Of a stretch of DNA of 26,998 nt, positions 5,882 to 13,405 are shown piece by piece; position 1 is the first letter of the stretch; each line of letters opens with the position of its first letter. The stretch is from positions 1 to 26,998 of the forward strand of contig JAZRFJ010000026.1 in assembly GCA_045661305.1 (NCBI GenBank). The letters run 5' to 3'. This DNA is from UMGS1840 sp045661305. Lineage in GTDB: Bacteria; Bacillota; Clostridia; UMGS1840. A program made the translations under genes and the position numbers. Under the pieces are notes generated by a model. That model saw only the letters and a list, made by a program, of their open reading frames with translations. It did no database searches and was not told the DNA's origin.

Positions 5882-7615
5882 ATGTTAAAAGAACTGGCAA
5901 AATGTATCGGAGAATATAAGAAAAGCTCACTTTTAGCACCGCTTTTTATTACAGGAGAGGTAATAATGGAGGTTATAATCCCTGTTATTATGGCTTTTAT
6001 GATAGATAACGGTATAGAAAAGGGAGATATGAGTTATGTGCTAAAAATAGGTGGACTTCTTATTCTTACAACTGCAATTTCGCTTATGTTTGGTATGCTT
6101 TCGGGGAAAAATGCTGCAATAGCATCAGCAGGCTTTGCAAAGAATTTAAGAAAAAAGATGTTTGATACGGTTCAATCTTATTCTTTTTCAAATATTGACA
6201 AATTCTCAACTGCAAGTATTGTTACAAGACTTACAACCGATGTGACAAATCTTCAGAATTCATATCAGATGATTATAAGAATAGCAATCCGTTCTCCTGC
6301 TATGCTTATTTTCTCACTTATTATGTCATTCTTATTAAATGCAAAATTGGCACTTGTTTTCTTAGGAATAATTCCTGTTTTAGCCGGCGGAATATTTTTT
6401 ATTACAAGACATGTGCATCCGATATTTGAATTTGTTTTTAAAACATATGATAAGCTTAATAATGTTGTCGGCGAAAACTTACATGGTATAAGAGTTGTAA
6501 AATCTTTTGTAAGAGAGGATTATGAAACAAAGAAGTTCAAGGATGTATCGGAAACGATTTATAACAATTTTGTAAAGGCCGAAAAAATGCTTGCGTTTAA
6601 CAGCCCTCTTATGCAGACTTGTGTATATACTGCTATTTTACTTATTTCGTGGTTTGGTGCAAAGATGATAGTTGCAGATGAAATGACAACAGGTCAGCTT
6701 ATGAGCTTTCTTACTTATATAATGCAGGTGCTTATGAGCCTTATGATGCTTTCTATGATTTTTGTTATGCTCACAATGTCAAAAGCCTCTTTAAAGAGAG
6801 TTGTTGAAATAATAAGAGAGGAAACAGATGTCAAAAATCCCGAAGAGCCTATTTCTCTAGTAAAGGACGGAAGTATTGAATTTAAAAATGTGAACTTTGG
6901 GTACAACAAAAATAAAATGTGCTTAAAAGATATAAATATATCTATAAAATCAGGTGAAACAATCGGAATAATAGGTGGAACGGGAAGTGCAAAATCGAGC
7001 TTTGTTCAGCTTATTCCCCGCCTTTATGATGTAAATAGCGGAGAGGTTACGGTTGGCGAAAAAAATGTCAAAGACTATGATTTGACTGCACTTCGTGACA
7101 GCGTTGCTATGGTGTTGCAGAAAAACGAGCTTTTTTCAGGTACAATAAAGGATAATTTAAGATGGGGAAATGAAAATGCAACTGATGAGGACATGAGACA
7201 TGCGTGTGTACTCGCTCAGGCAGATGAATTTATTAAAAAGTTTCCTGACGGCTATGATACGAAAATTGAGCAGGGCGGAACTAATGTTTCGGGCGGACAG
7301 AAGCAACGACTTTGTATAGCAAGAGCACTTATGAAAAAGCCGAAAATACTTATTTTGGACGACTCTACAAGTGCAGTAGATACAAAAACAGATTCCCTTA
7401 TCAGAAAAGCTTTTAAGGAAGAAATTCCAAACACTACAAAAATTATTATTGCACAAAGAATTTCCTCAGTACAGGACGCTGATAAAATAATAGTTCTCGA
7501 TAACGGTGCTGTTAATGGTTTTGGAACCCATGAGGAGCTTTTAAATACAAATGAAATATATAAGGAAGTATATTATTCCCAGGTGAAAGGGGGCGACGAG
7601 GATGGCAGGGCATAG
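5882..7615 (+). CDS. Heterodimeric ABC exporter, degenerate-site subunit
   Basis: This 577-aa half-transporter has six predicted transmembrane helices (about 1-300) followed by a nucleotide-binding domain. Walker A is GGTGSAKSS (365-373) and the signature is VSGGQ (469-473). After the Walker B Asp493 the catalytic Glu is Asp494, and the switch His is Gln525 (IIIAQR). These two losses mark the non-hydrolysing site of BmrCD/TM287-288-type multidrug exporters. I place the start at ATG 5882, which has a GAGAGAGG ribosome site; upstream codons overlap the promoter. The partner gene begins 14 bases before this one ends. Substrates of such exporters are drugs, lipids or peptides and cannot be told from sequence. 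The phased CAGATT repeats upstream may be its control site. Confidence 0.92.
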   Translation: MLKELAKCIGEYKKSSLLAPLFITGEVIMEVIIPVIMAFMIDNGIEKGDMSYVLKIGGLLILTTAISLMFGMLSGKNAAIASAGFAKNLRKKMFDTVQSYSFSNIDKFSTASIVTRLTTDVTNLQNSYQMIIRIAIRSPAMLIFSLIMSFLLNAKLALVFLGIIPVLAGGIFFITRHVHPIFEFVFKTYDKLNNVVGENLHGIRVVKSFVREDYETKKFKDVSETIYNNFVKAEKMLAFNSPLMQTCVYTAILLISWFGAKMIVADEMTTGQLMSFLTYIMQVLMSLMMLSMIFVMLTMSKASLKRVVEIIREETDVKNPEEPISLVKDGSIEFKNVNFGYNKNKMCLKDINISIKSGETIGIIGGTGSAKSSFVQLIPRLYDVNSGEVTVGEKNVKDYDLTALRDSVAMVLQKNELFSGTIKDNLRWGNENATDEDMRHACVLAQADEFIKKFPDGYDTKIEQGGTNVSGGQKQRLCIARALMKKPKILILDDSTSAVDTKTDSLIRKAFKEEIPNTTKIIIAQRISSVQDADKIIVLDNGAVNGFGTHEELLNTNEIYKEVYYSQVKGGDEDGRA

Positions 7616-9515
7616 AGGACCAATGGGACGCGGAAGAATGATGCACATGCACGGTAGAAAAGCCAAAAACTCCAAAAAAACACTTCTTCGTCTGCTTTCA
7701 TATTTAAAGGAATACCGTTTAAGATTTGTGTTTGTATTCGTGTGCATTTTGCTTACCACTTTGGCAGGAGTAAAAGGCTCATTGTTTTTAAAAGAGCTTA
7801 TTGATGATTATATAACGCCTCTTCTCTCACAAAAAAATCCGAACTTTTCAGGACTTATGAATGCTATTTTTCAGATGGCACTCATATATCTTGCAGGAAT
7901 TTTAACAAATCTTATGTATAATCTTGTGATGGTTGATATATCGCAGGGAACACTCAAAAAAATAAGAGATGAAATGTTTGAGAAGATGCAGAAGCTTCCC
8001 ATAAAATATTTTGACACTCATACTCACGGAGATGTGATGAGCCATTATACTAATGATACCGATACTTTAAGACAGCTTATTTCGCAAAGCATTCCGCAGG
8101 CACTTTCTTCTGCAATAACAATCGTAGCGGTCTTTTTTGCGATGTTAAAAACGAGTGTGCATCTTACAGTTTTTATCATTCTGTTTGTAACATTTATGCT
8201 TTCCATAACTAAGCGTGTTGCAAAAAACAGCGGTAAGTATTTTGGAAGACAGCAGAAGTCTTTGGGAGCGGTAAACGGCTATATAGAAGAAATGATAAAC
8301 GGACAGAAGGTTGTAAAGGTTTTTTGCTACGAAGATAAGGCGAAAGAGCGATTTTCAAAAATAAATGAGGAGCTTTGTGAAAACGCAACAAGGGCGAATA
8401 TTTTTGCTAATATTTTAGGACCGATAAACGGAAATTTAGGACATTTGCAATATGTTCTTGTCGCTATTGTCGGCGGAGTTCTTGCCATAAACGGAGTAGG
8501 AGGTCTTACTCTTGGTGCGATTGCTTCTTTCTTACAGCTTTCAAAAAGCTTTAATATGCCCATTAATCAGATATCACAGCAGTTTAACTCTATTGTAATG
8601 GCTTTGGCAGGTGCGGAAAGAATATTTGAGCTTATGGATGAAGAGCCTGAAAAGGATGACGGTTATGTAACACTTGTCAACGCAAAAACAGAGAATGGGA
8701 ATATTGTTGAAACAAAGGAACATACTGGACTTTGGGCATGGAAACACCCGCATTCTGACGGAAGTATAACATATACTAAGCTTAAAGGCGAGGTTGTATT
8801 ATCTGAGGTTGATTTCGGATATACTGATGAAAAAATTGTTCTTCACGATATTTCGCTTTATGCTCACGAAGGGCAAAAGGTTGCATTTGTCGGTGCAACA
8901 GGTGCAGGAAAGACTACTATAACAAACTTGATAAACAGATTTTACGATATTGATGACGGAAAAATCAGATATGACGGAATAAATATCAACAAAATCAAAA
9001 AGAGTGATTTAAGACATTCTCTTGGAATAGTTTTGCAGGATGTAAACCTTTTTACAGGAACTGTTATGGAAAATATCCGCTACGGAAAGCTTGATGCAAC
9101 AGATGAGGAAGTGTATGCAGCCGCAAAGCTTGCAAATGCACACAGCTTTATCGAAATGCTCCCCGACGGATATAACACCGTTTTATCAGGGGACGGCTCA
9201 GGACTTTCGCAAGGGCAAAGACAGCTTATTTCCATCGCCCGTGCTGCAGTTGCAGACCCTCCTGTAATGATTCTTGACGAGGCAACCTCATCAATAGATA
9301 CCCGTACCGAGTCAATCGTTCAAAAAGGCATGGACTCACTTATGAAAGGCAGAACAGTTTTTGTTATTGCACACCGCTTATCAACCGTCCAGAACTCCGA
9401 TGTTATCATGGTTTTGGAAAACGGCTATATCATAGAACGAGGACCTCACGATGATTTAATTGCCCAAAAAGGAAAGTATTATCAACTTTATACGGGAGCT
9501 TTTGAATTAGAATAA
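7602..9515 (+). CDS. Heterodimeric ABC exporter, catalytic-site subunit
   Basis: This 637-aa membrane half-transporter is the partner of the preceding gene. An N-terminal tail rich in Gly, His, Met and Arg (about 1-20) precedes the six-helix membrane domain. The nucleotide-binding domain has canonical Walker A GATGAGKTT (431-439), Walker B with Asp559 and catalytic Glu560, and switch His591. Its signature is LSQGQ (535-539) instead of LSGGQ; in heterodimers this signature faces the partner's degenerate Walker site, so the two genes fit as one asymmetric pump. A roughly 30-residue insert before the nucleotide-binding domain (about 360-395, with TGLWAWKHPHSDG) is, as I recall, seen in related clostridial transporters. 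The ATG at 7602 overlaps the upstream gene by 14 bases and has a GAAAGGGGG site. Confidence 0.93.
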   Translation: MAGHRGPMGRGRMMHMHGRKAKNSKKTLLRLLSYLKEYRLRFVFVFVCILLTTLAGVKGSLFLKELIDDYITPLLSQKNPNFSGLMNAIFQMALIYLAGILTNLMYNLVMVDISQGTLKKIRDEMFEKMQKLPIKYFDTHTHGDVMSHYTNDTDTLRQLISQSIPQALSSAITIVAVFFAMLKTSVHLTVFIILFVTFMLSITKRVAKNSGKYFGRQQKSLGAVNGYIEEMINGQKVVKVFCYEDKAKERFSKINEELCENATRANIFANILGPINGNLGHLQYVLVAIVGGVLAINGVGGLTLGAIASFLQLSKSFNMPINQISQQFNSIVMALAGAERIFELMDEEPEKDDGYVTLVNAKTENGNIVETKEHTGLWAWKHPHSDGSITYTKLKGEVVLSEVDFGYTDEKIVLHDISLYAHEGQKVAFVGATGAGKTTITNLINRFYDIDDGKIRYDGININKIKKSDLRHSLGIVLQDVNLFTGTVMENIRYGKLDATDEEVYAAAKLANAHSFIEMLPDGYNTVLSGDGSGLSQGQRQLISIARAAVADPPVMILDEATSSIDTRTESIVQKGMDSLMKGRTVFVIAHRLSTVQNSDVIMVLENGYIIERGPHDDLIAQKGKYYQLYTGAFELE

Positions 9516-9526
9516 TTATTTTAATT

Positions 9527-9632
9527 GGCTTTTGGCGATAAATCCGATTTTGTTTCACAAATCTTTCCTCGACATATCCTAATATGCCTGCGGAATATTT
9601 GCTCACAAACTCAAATTTCTCATCCAAAATCC
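9527..9632. repeat. 106-bp imperfect palindrome (possible dispersed or MITE-like element)
   Basis: The gap after the exporter holds a long imperfect palindrome centred at 9579/9580. The inner arms are CAAATCTTTCC...CATAT and ATATG...GGAATATTTG (9558-9577 with 9582-9601, 14 of 20 positions pair), and the outer ends are GGCTTTTGG (9527-9535) and CCAAAATCC (9624-9632). About half of all 51 positions pair without gaps. The minus strand is open through it, but no ribosome site or conserved protein supports a gene. The length and symmetry suggest a mobile or regulatory hairpin element; copies elsewhere in the genome cannot be checked here. Confidence 0.5.
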
Positions 9633-9705
9633 AGGTTAAAATAAAGGTGCTTTAGATTAAGTTATATTCAAATAAGACAAACAAACCTGAAAGGAAACTA
9701 AAAAA

Positions 9706-10374
9706 ATGGAATACTACGGACCAAAACCTGAAAAATTCACAAAGAAATGGTGGGAATATTTCTGGGACTATTATAAATGGCACGCAATAACAGTTGTTGC
9801 AATAATTATTGCAGTTGTCACTACAATAGTGCAAGTATCAAATCAAACAAAATATGATGGTAGCCTTGTATGTGCTGGAAATGTTGCATTCCCGATGGAA
9901 TTTGAGGAAAAATTTGTTACACATATCAAGGAAGCTGTTGATGACCTTGACGGTGACGGTGAGAAAAATGTTCTTTTGGAACAGCTTACATTTTCAAAGG
10001 ACGATACTGATGCACAGTATTTGGCTGCAATGCGTACAAAATTTGACTTGAAGCTCCAGACAAATGAAAGCTTTGCTTTTTTTATGGACGAGGAACTTTT
10101 GGAGCAAACACTTACAAATGACGCACTTGAGGGTTGTTTTGTACCTCTTAACGAATGGCTTTTGGAGGATATATCCGAAGAAAGCATATATTCCATAAAT
10201 GACATTCCCTATGCAGTTAAGCTTACAGACAGCAAGCTTTTAAAAGAAGTAGGCTTTCCGACAAATAATTTTTATGCTGTTTTGAGATATAACTATGACG
10301 AGAAAAACGAAGAGTATATAAAACAGTTTGAAAATGCAAAAAAAATGCTTAATGCTGTTGTAAAAGAAAAATAA
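9706..10374 (+). CDS. Membrane-anchored protein of unknown function
   Basis: I cannot assign a function to this 222-aa protein. A short cytoplasmic segment rich in aromatic residues (KKWWEYFWDYYKWH, about 13-26) leads into one hydrophobic helix (about 27-46). The remaining 175 residues are acidic and probably extracellular. They carry a DLDGDGEKN stretch (about 81-89) that resembles a calcium-binding loop, and a region reading FAFFMDEELLEQ. The WEYFWxYYKWH-type anchor is, as I recall, common in hypothetical clostridial proteins. The ATG at 9706 follows GAAAGGAAAC. It is flanked by the palindromic element and the rpsB promoter, so it is probably expressed alone. Confidence 0.8.
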   Translation: MEYYGPKPEKFTKKWWEYFWDYYKWHAITVVAIIIAVVTTIVQVSNQTKYDGSLVCAGNVAFPMEFEEKFVTHIKEAVDDLDGDGEKNVLLEQLTFSKDDTDAQYLAAMRTKFDLKLQTNESFAFFMDEELLEQTLTNDALEGCFVPLNEWLLEDISEESIYSINDIPYAVKLTDSKLLKEVGFPTNNFYAVLRYNYDEKNEEYIKQFENAKKMLNAVVKEK

Positions 10375-10438
10375 AGAAGTGAAAATTCCAAAAAACATAA
10401 AAAAAGAACAAAATTGGAAAAAATATTTCTAAAAACTA

Positions 10439-10467
10439 TTGACAACAAAATGAGAATGTGCTAAAAT
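10439..10467 (+). promoter_or_regulatory. Promoter of rpsB-tsf
   Basis: A perfect -35 TTGACA (10439-10444), a 17-bp spacer and -10 TAAAAT (10462-10467) preceded by TGC form an extended -10 promoter. Transcription should begin near 10474, giving a leader of about 130 bases before rpsB. Confidence 0.8.
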
Positions 10468-10474
10468 GTTTTAG

Positions 10475-10500
10475 ATTTGCGAGCATTTTTACTTGCAAAT
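10475..10500 (+). promoter_or_regulatory. Stem-loop at the 5' end of the rpsB mRNA
   Basis: ATTTGCGAG (10475-10483) pairs with CTTGCAAAT (10492-10500) over nine positions, one of them G-U, with an 8-base loop. It begins at the predicted first bases of the transcript. It may protect the 5' end of the mRNA or be part of S2 autoregulation; neither is shown. Confidence 0.45.
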
Positions 10501-10606
10501 TAAAAAATAAAAATCATTTACGGTCTTGCATCATGTTGAATTTAAAAGTTTCCGATGTGAAAAAAAAGACTGTAAAGAAGTTTCAAACAAGAAAGGAAAG
10601 AAAATT

Positions 10607-11344
10607 ATGAGTAACGTAATTTCAATGAAACAGATGTTGGAAGCAGGTGTTCATTTTGGACATCAGACAAGAAGATGGAACCCAAAAATGGGCGAATACA
10701 TCTTCACACAGAGAAACGGTATCTACATTATCGACCTTCAGAAAACTTTGAAAAAAGTTGAAGAAGCTTACTATTTTGTAAGAGATATCGCAACAGAAGG
10801 CGGCGAAGTTCTTTTTGTAGGAACAAAGAAGCAGGCTACTGATACAATTAAAGAAGAAGCACAGAGAATCGGCATGTACTATGTAAATGCAAGATGGCTC
10901 GGCGGTATGCTCACCAACTTCAAAACAATCAGAAAAAGAATTGACAGATTATATCAGCTCAATAAAATGGAAGAAGACGGCACATTTGAACTTCTCCCTA
11001 AAAAAGAAGTTATCAAATTAAAACTTGAAAGAGAAAAGCTTGAAAAATACCTTGGCGGTATCAAAACAATGCAGAAGCTCCCAAGCGTAATCTTTGTTGT
11101 TGACCCAAGAAAAGAAAGAAACGCTATCTTAGAAGCTAAAAAATTAGGTATCCCGGTTGTAGCTATCGTTGATACAAACTGTGACCCTGATGAAGTTGAC
11201 TATGTAATTCCAGGTAACGATGACGCTATCAAAGCTGTTAAATTAATCGTTGAAACAATCGCAAATGCTGTTGTTGAAGGCAGAGAAGGTGCAGCAGGCG
11301 CTATGGAAACAGAAGACGAAGCTGAAGAAGCTACAGAAGAATAA
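10607..11344 (+). CDS. rpsB: 30S ribosomal protein S2
   Basis: The 245-aa ribosomal protein S2 binds the head-body junction of the 30S subunit. The N-terminus SMKQMLEAGVHFGHQTRRWNPKM is family-typical, as are RWLGGMLTNFKT and the PSVIFVVDPRKE segment; the C-terminal tail is acidic (EDEAEEATEE). The ATG at 10607 is chosen because it follows GAAAGGAAAG and gives the standard N-terminus. The frame is open upstream to 10526, but those codons do not resemble S2. tsf follows after 99 bases containing a hairpin terminator, so S2 can be made in excess over EF-Ts. Confidence 0.97.
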   Translation: MSNVISMKQMLEAGVHFGHQTRRWNPKMGEYIFTQRNGIYIIDLQKTLKKVEEAYYFVRDIATEGGEVLFVGTKKQATDTIKEEAQRIGMYYVNARWLGGMLTNFKTIRKRIDRLYQLNKMEEDGTFELLPKKEVIKLKLEREKLEKYLGGIKTMQKLPSVIFVVDPRKERNAILEAKKLGIPVVAIVDTNCDPDEVDYVIPGNDDAIKAVKLIVETIANAVVEGREGAAGAMETEDEAEEATEE

Positions 11345-11365
11345 TTTTAAAAAAATAAAGAACAG

Positions 11366-11395
11366 GATAAAAAAGCACTCGTTTGCTTTTTTATC
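11366..11395 (+). terminator. Intrinsic terminator or attenuator between rpsB and tsf
   Basis: GATAAAAAAGCA (11366-11377) and TGCTTTTTTATC (11384-11395) form a perfect 12-bp stem with a 6-base loop. The T-run is inside the 3' arm, and TTGTATATATG follows. No convincing promoter is visible between the hairpin and tsf, so read-through is probably partial and sets the rpsB:tsf ratio. Confidence 0.7.
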
Positions 11396-11443
11396 TTGTA
11401 TATATGTATAAAAGTGTAAGAAAAAAATAGGAGTGTTTGAATT

Positions 11444-12334
11444 ATGAATATTACAGCAACAATGGTTAGAGATTTAAGAGAAACTACCGGCTGCGGAATG
11501 ATGGACTGTAAAAAAGCTTTGGCTGCTACAAACGGCGATTTTGACAAAGCTATCGAATTTTTAAGAGAGAAAGGTCTTGCTGCTGCTGAAAAGAAAGCAG
11601 GAAGAATTGCTTCTGAGGGTATTGTTTCAGACTATGTTGAAAACGGTGTAGGTGTAGTAGTTGAAGTAAACTCTGAAACAGACTTCGTTGGTAAAAACGC
11701 TGAATTCCAGGAATTTGTTAAAGCTGTTGCTAAAACAATCGCAGTTAACAATCCGGCTGATGTTGAAGCTTTGCTTACAATGAAAATTGCAGACGGTGAA
11801 ATGAGCGTTGAAGAAGTATTAAGAGAAAAAATCTTAAAGATTGGCGAAAATATGTCAATCAGAAGATTTGTAAGATATGAAGGAAATGTTGTTTCTTATA
11901 TTCACGGCGGCGGAAGAATCGGCGTTTTGGTAAAGGTTGATGCTGAGCTTGACGATGATAAGAGAAATGCTGCAAAAGATGCTGCAATGCAGATTGCTGC
12001 TATCAACCCAACATATCTTGATAAGGAACTTGTTCCACAGGAAGATGTTGAAAAAGAAAAAGCAATTCTTATCGCACAGATTAAAAATGACCCTAAGAGT
12101 GCAGGAAAACCTGATAACATCATTGAAAAAATGGTTATGGGAAGAATTTCTAAGTTCTATACTTTAAATTGCCTCAATCAGCAGGAATTTGTTAAAGACC
12201 CTGATACAACAGTTGAGAAATACCTCGCTTCAAAGGGTGTAAAAGTTCTTGAATTTACAAGATTTGAAAAAGGCGAAGGCTTGGAAAAGAAAGAAGACAA
12301 TTTTGCTGAAGAAGTTGCAAGCATGTCAAAATAA
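11444..12334 (+). CDS. tsf: Elongation factor Ts
   Basis: EF-Ts is the guanine nucleotide exchange factor that recycles EF-Tu from GDP to GTP. The protein is 296 aa, within the family range. It has the N-terminal UBA-like domain (1-45, VRDLRETTGCGMMDCKKAL) and the TDFVGKN motif (79-85) that contacts the EF-Tu nucleotide site. The core and dimerisation regions follow. The ATG at 11444 has an AGGAGTG ribosome site. It lies between the inter-gene hairpin after rpsB and a strong terminator. Confidence 0.97.
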   Translation: MNITATMVRDLRETTGCGMMDCKKALAATNGDFDKAIEFLREKGLAAAEKKAGRIASEGIVSDYVENGVGVVVEVNSETDFVGKNAEFQEFVKAVAKTIAVNNPADVEALLTMKIADGEMSVEEVLREKILKIGENMSIRRFVRYEGNVVSYIHGGGRIGVLVKVDAELDDDKRNAAKDAAMQIAAINPTYLDKELVPQEDVEKEKAILIAQIKNDPKSAGKPDNIIEKMVMGRISKFYTLNCLNQQEFVKDPDTTVEKYLASKGVKVLEFTRFEKGEGLEKKEDNFAEEVASMSK

Positions 12335-12347
12335 AATTTTGTAAAAT

Positions 12348-12385
12348 ATAGTACACTGATTTAATTAATTGGTGTACTATTTTTT
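12348..12385 (+). terminator. Rho-independent terminator after tsf
   Basis: ATAGTACAC (12348-12356) and GTGTACTAT (12372-12380) form a perfect 9-bp stem that can extend inward through G-U pairs, followed by six T. It separates tsf from pyrH. A weak TGT-TAAAAT extended -10 (12408-12416) lies before pyrH, but no -35 box fits it. Confidence 0.85.
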
Positions 12386-12449
12386 CAAGCAGTAAAATGT
12401 TGTAATTTGTTAAAATACCTAAAAAAATATAAAAAAGGAGCAAACTATT

Positions 12450-13157
12450 ATGATACCAAAGTATAAAAGAGTTCTCTTGAAATTAAGCGGAGAAGCTTTG
12501 GCAGGAAGTAACGGGACAGGGCTTAATTTTGATGTAATGTCAGAAATCTGCAAGCAGATAAAAAAATGCGTGAGCATGGGTGTACAGGTTGCAATCGTTG
12601 TTGGCGGCGGCAATTTCTGGAGAGGCAGAGAGGGCGAAAAAATGGACCGTACAAGAGCAGACCATATGGGTATGCTTGCGACTGCAATAAATGCACTTGC
12701 AGTAGCTGATTCCCTAGAGGCACAGGGACTTCAGGCAAGAGTGCAGACAGGTATAGATATGAGTCAGATTGCTGAGCCTTACATAAGAGGAAAAGCAATA
12801 AGACACCTTGAAAAAGGAAGAGTAGTTATTTTCGGTTGCGGAACAGGTAACCCTTACTTCTCAACTGATACTGCAGCAGCACTTCGTTCAGCAGAAATAG
12901 ATGCAGATGTTATTCTTCTTGCAAAAAAAGTAGACGCTGTATATGACAGTGACCCAAATAAAAATCCGAATGCTGTTAAGTTTGATAATATTTCTTATAT
13001 TGATGTTTTAAACAGAGGTCTTGGTGTTATGGACTCAACAGCAACTTCTCTTTGTATGGATAACAATATTCCAATTCATGTTTTTGGTCTTAATGAACCT
13101 GAAAATATTGTAAAGGCGGTTTGCGGAGAAGCAATCGGCACCTTTGTAGGAAAATAA
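12450..13157 (+). CDS. pyrH: UMP kinase
   Basis: PyrH phosphorylates UMP to UDP with ATP, the step after de novo UMP synthesis. The 235-aa protein is a bacterial hexameric UMP kinase of the amino acid kinase fold: KLSGEAL (11-17), GGGNFWRG (52-59), DHMGMLAT (71-78), FGCGTGNPYFSTDTAA and the late VMDSTATSLC. The ATG at 12450 follows AAAAGGAG. In most bacteria frr comes next; here there is a 40-base gap and then the promoter of the pyrimidine operon, so the gene sits beside its pathway. Confidence 0.97.
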   Translation: MIPKYKRVLLKLSGEALAGSNGTGLNFDVMSEICKQIKKCVSMGVQVAIVVGGGNFWRGREGEKMDRTRADHMGMLATAINALAVADSLEAQGLQARVQTGIDMSQIAEPYIRGKAIRHLEKGRVVIFGCGTGNPYFSTDTAAALRSAEIDADVILLAKKVDAVYDSDPNKNPNAVKFDNISYIDVLNRGLGVMDSTATSLCMDNNIPIHVFGLNEPENIVKAVCGEAIGTFVGK

Positions 13158-13198
13158 TAAAAATACTTTTTATTTGTTGTTTTTTTATCATTATTCTA

Positions 13199-13227
13199 TT
13201 GACTTTTTACTTAAAATATGGTAAAAT
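13199..13227 (+). promoter_or_regulatory. Promoter of the pyr operon
   Basis: The -35 TTGACT (13199-13204), a 17-bp spacer and -10 TAAAAT (13222-13227) preceded by TGG form an extended -10 promoter. The start is near 13234, just before the PyrR element. Confidence 0.8.
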
Positions 13228-13235
13228 AAATCCAG

Positions 13236-13273
13236 TCTTTAACAAGCGGTACAGAGATGCCGACAAGATGTTT
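13236..13273 (+). promoter_or_regulatory. PyrR-binding anti-antiterminator and antiterminator 5' arm
   Basis: CGGTA (13247-13251) and TGCCG (13258-13262) close a CAGAGA hexaloop, the loop of PyrR sites in B. subtilis (AGUC-CAGAGA-GGCU). Outside it, TCTT (13236-13239) can pair with AAGA (13265-13268) across an internal loop. The 3' side is shared: CGACAAGA-T-GTTT (13261-13273) can instead pair over 12 bp, with one bulged T, with AAACTCTTGTCG (13339-13350), the 5' arm of the terminator. PyrR bound to UMP would hold the first structure and allow termination. pyrR itself is not in the window. Confidence 0.85.
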
Positions 13274-13337
13274 ATTTTAATCAGATTTTTATGATATATG
13301 TCTTAAAATTGGGCATATGTTATGCTTATATGTTTTT

Positions 13338-13374
13338 AAAACTCTTGTCGACTCCGATAAGAGTTTTATTTTTT
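13338..13374 (+). terminator. Attenuator terminator before pyrC
   Basis: AAAACTCTTGTCG (13338-13350) and CGATAAGAGTTTT (13355-13367) form a 13-bp stem with one G-U pair and the loop ACTC, followed by ATTTTTT. It lies 31 bases before pyrC. Its 5' arm is the partner of the antiterminator arm at 13261-13273. Confidence 0.9.
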
Positions 13375-13405
13375 GGAAAAATAAAAAAGACAGAAAGAGG
13401 TAAAA

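Noticed and set aside
9430..9627. 65-aa minus-strand reading frame after the exporter
   Set aside because: It overlaps the end of the exporter gene, has no ribosome site, and most of it falls on the imperfect palindrome.
10387..10420. TTCCAA/TTGGAA inverted repeat as a terminator after 9706-10374
   Set aside because: Only 6 bp with a loop of about 20 bases and no T-tract; too weak to call.
10526..10606. N-terminal extension of ribosomal protein S2
   Set aside because: The residues do not resemble S2 and lie in the structured leader; ATG 10607 gives the standard start.
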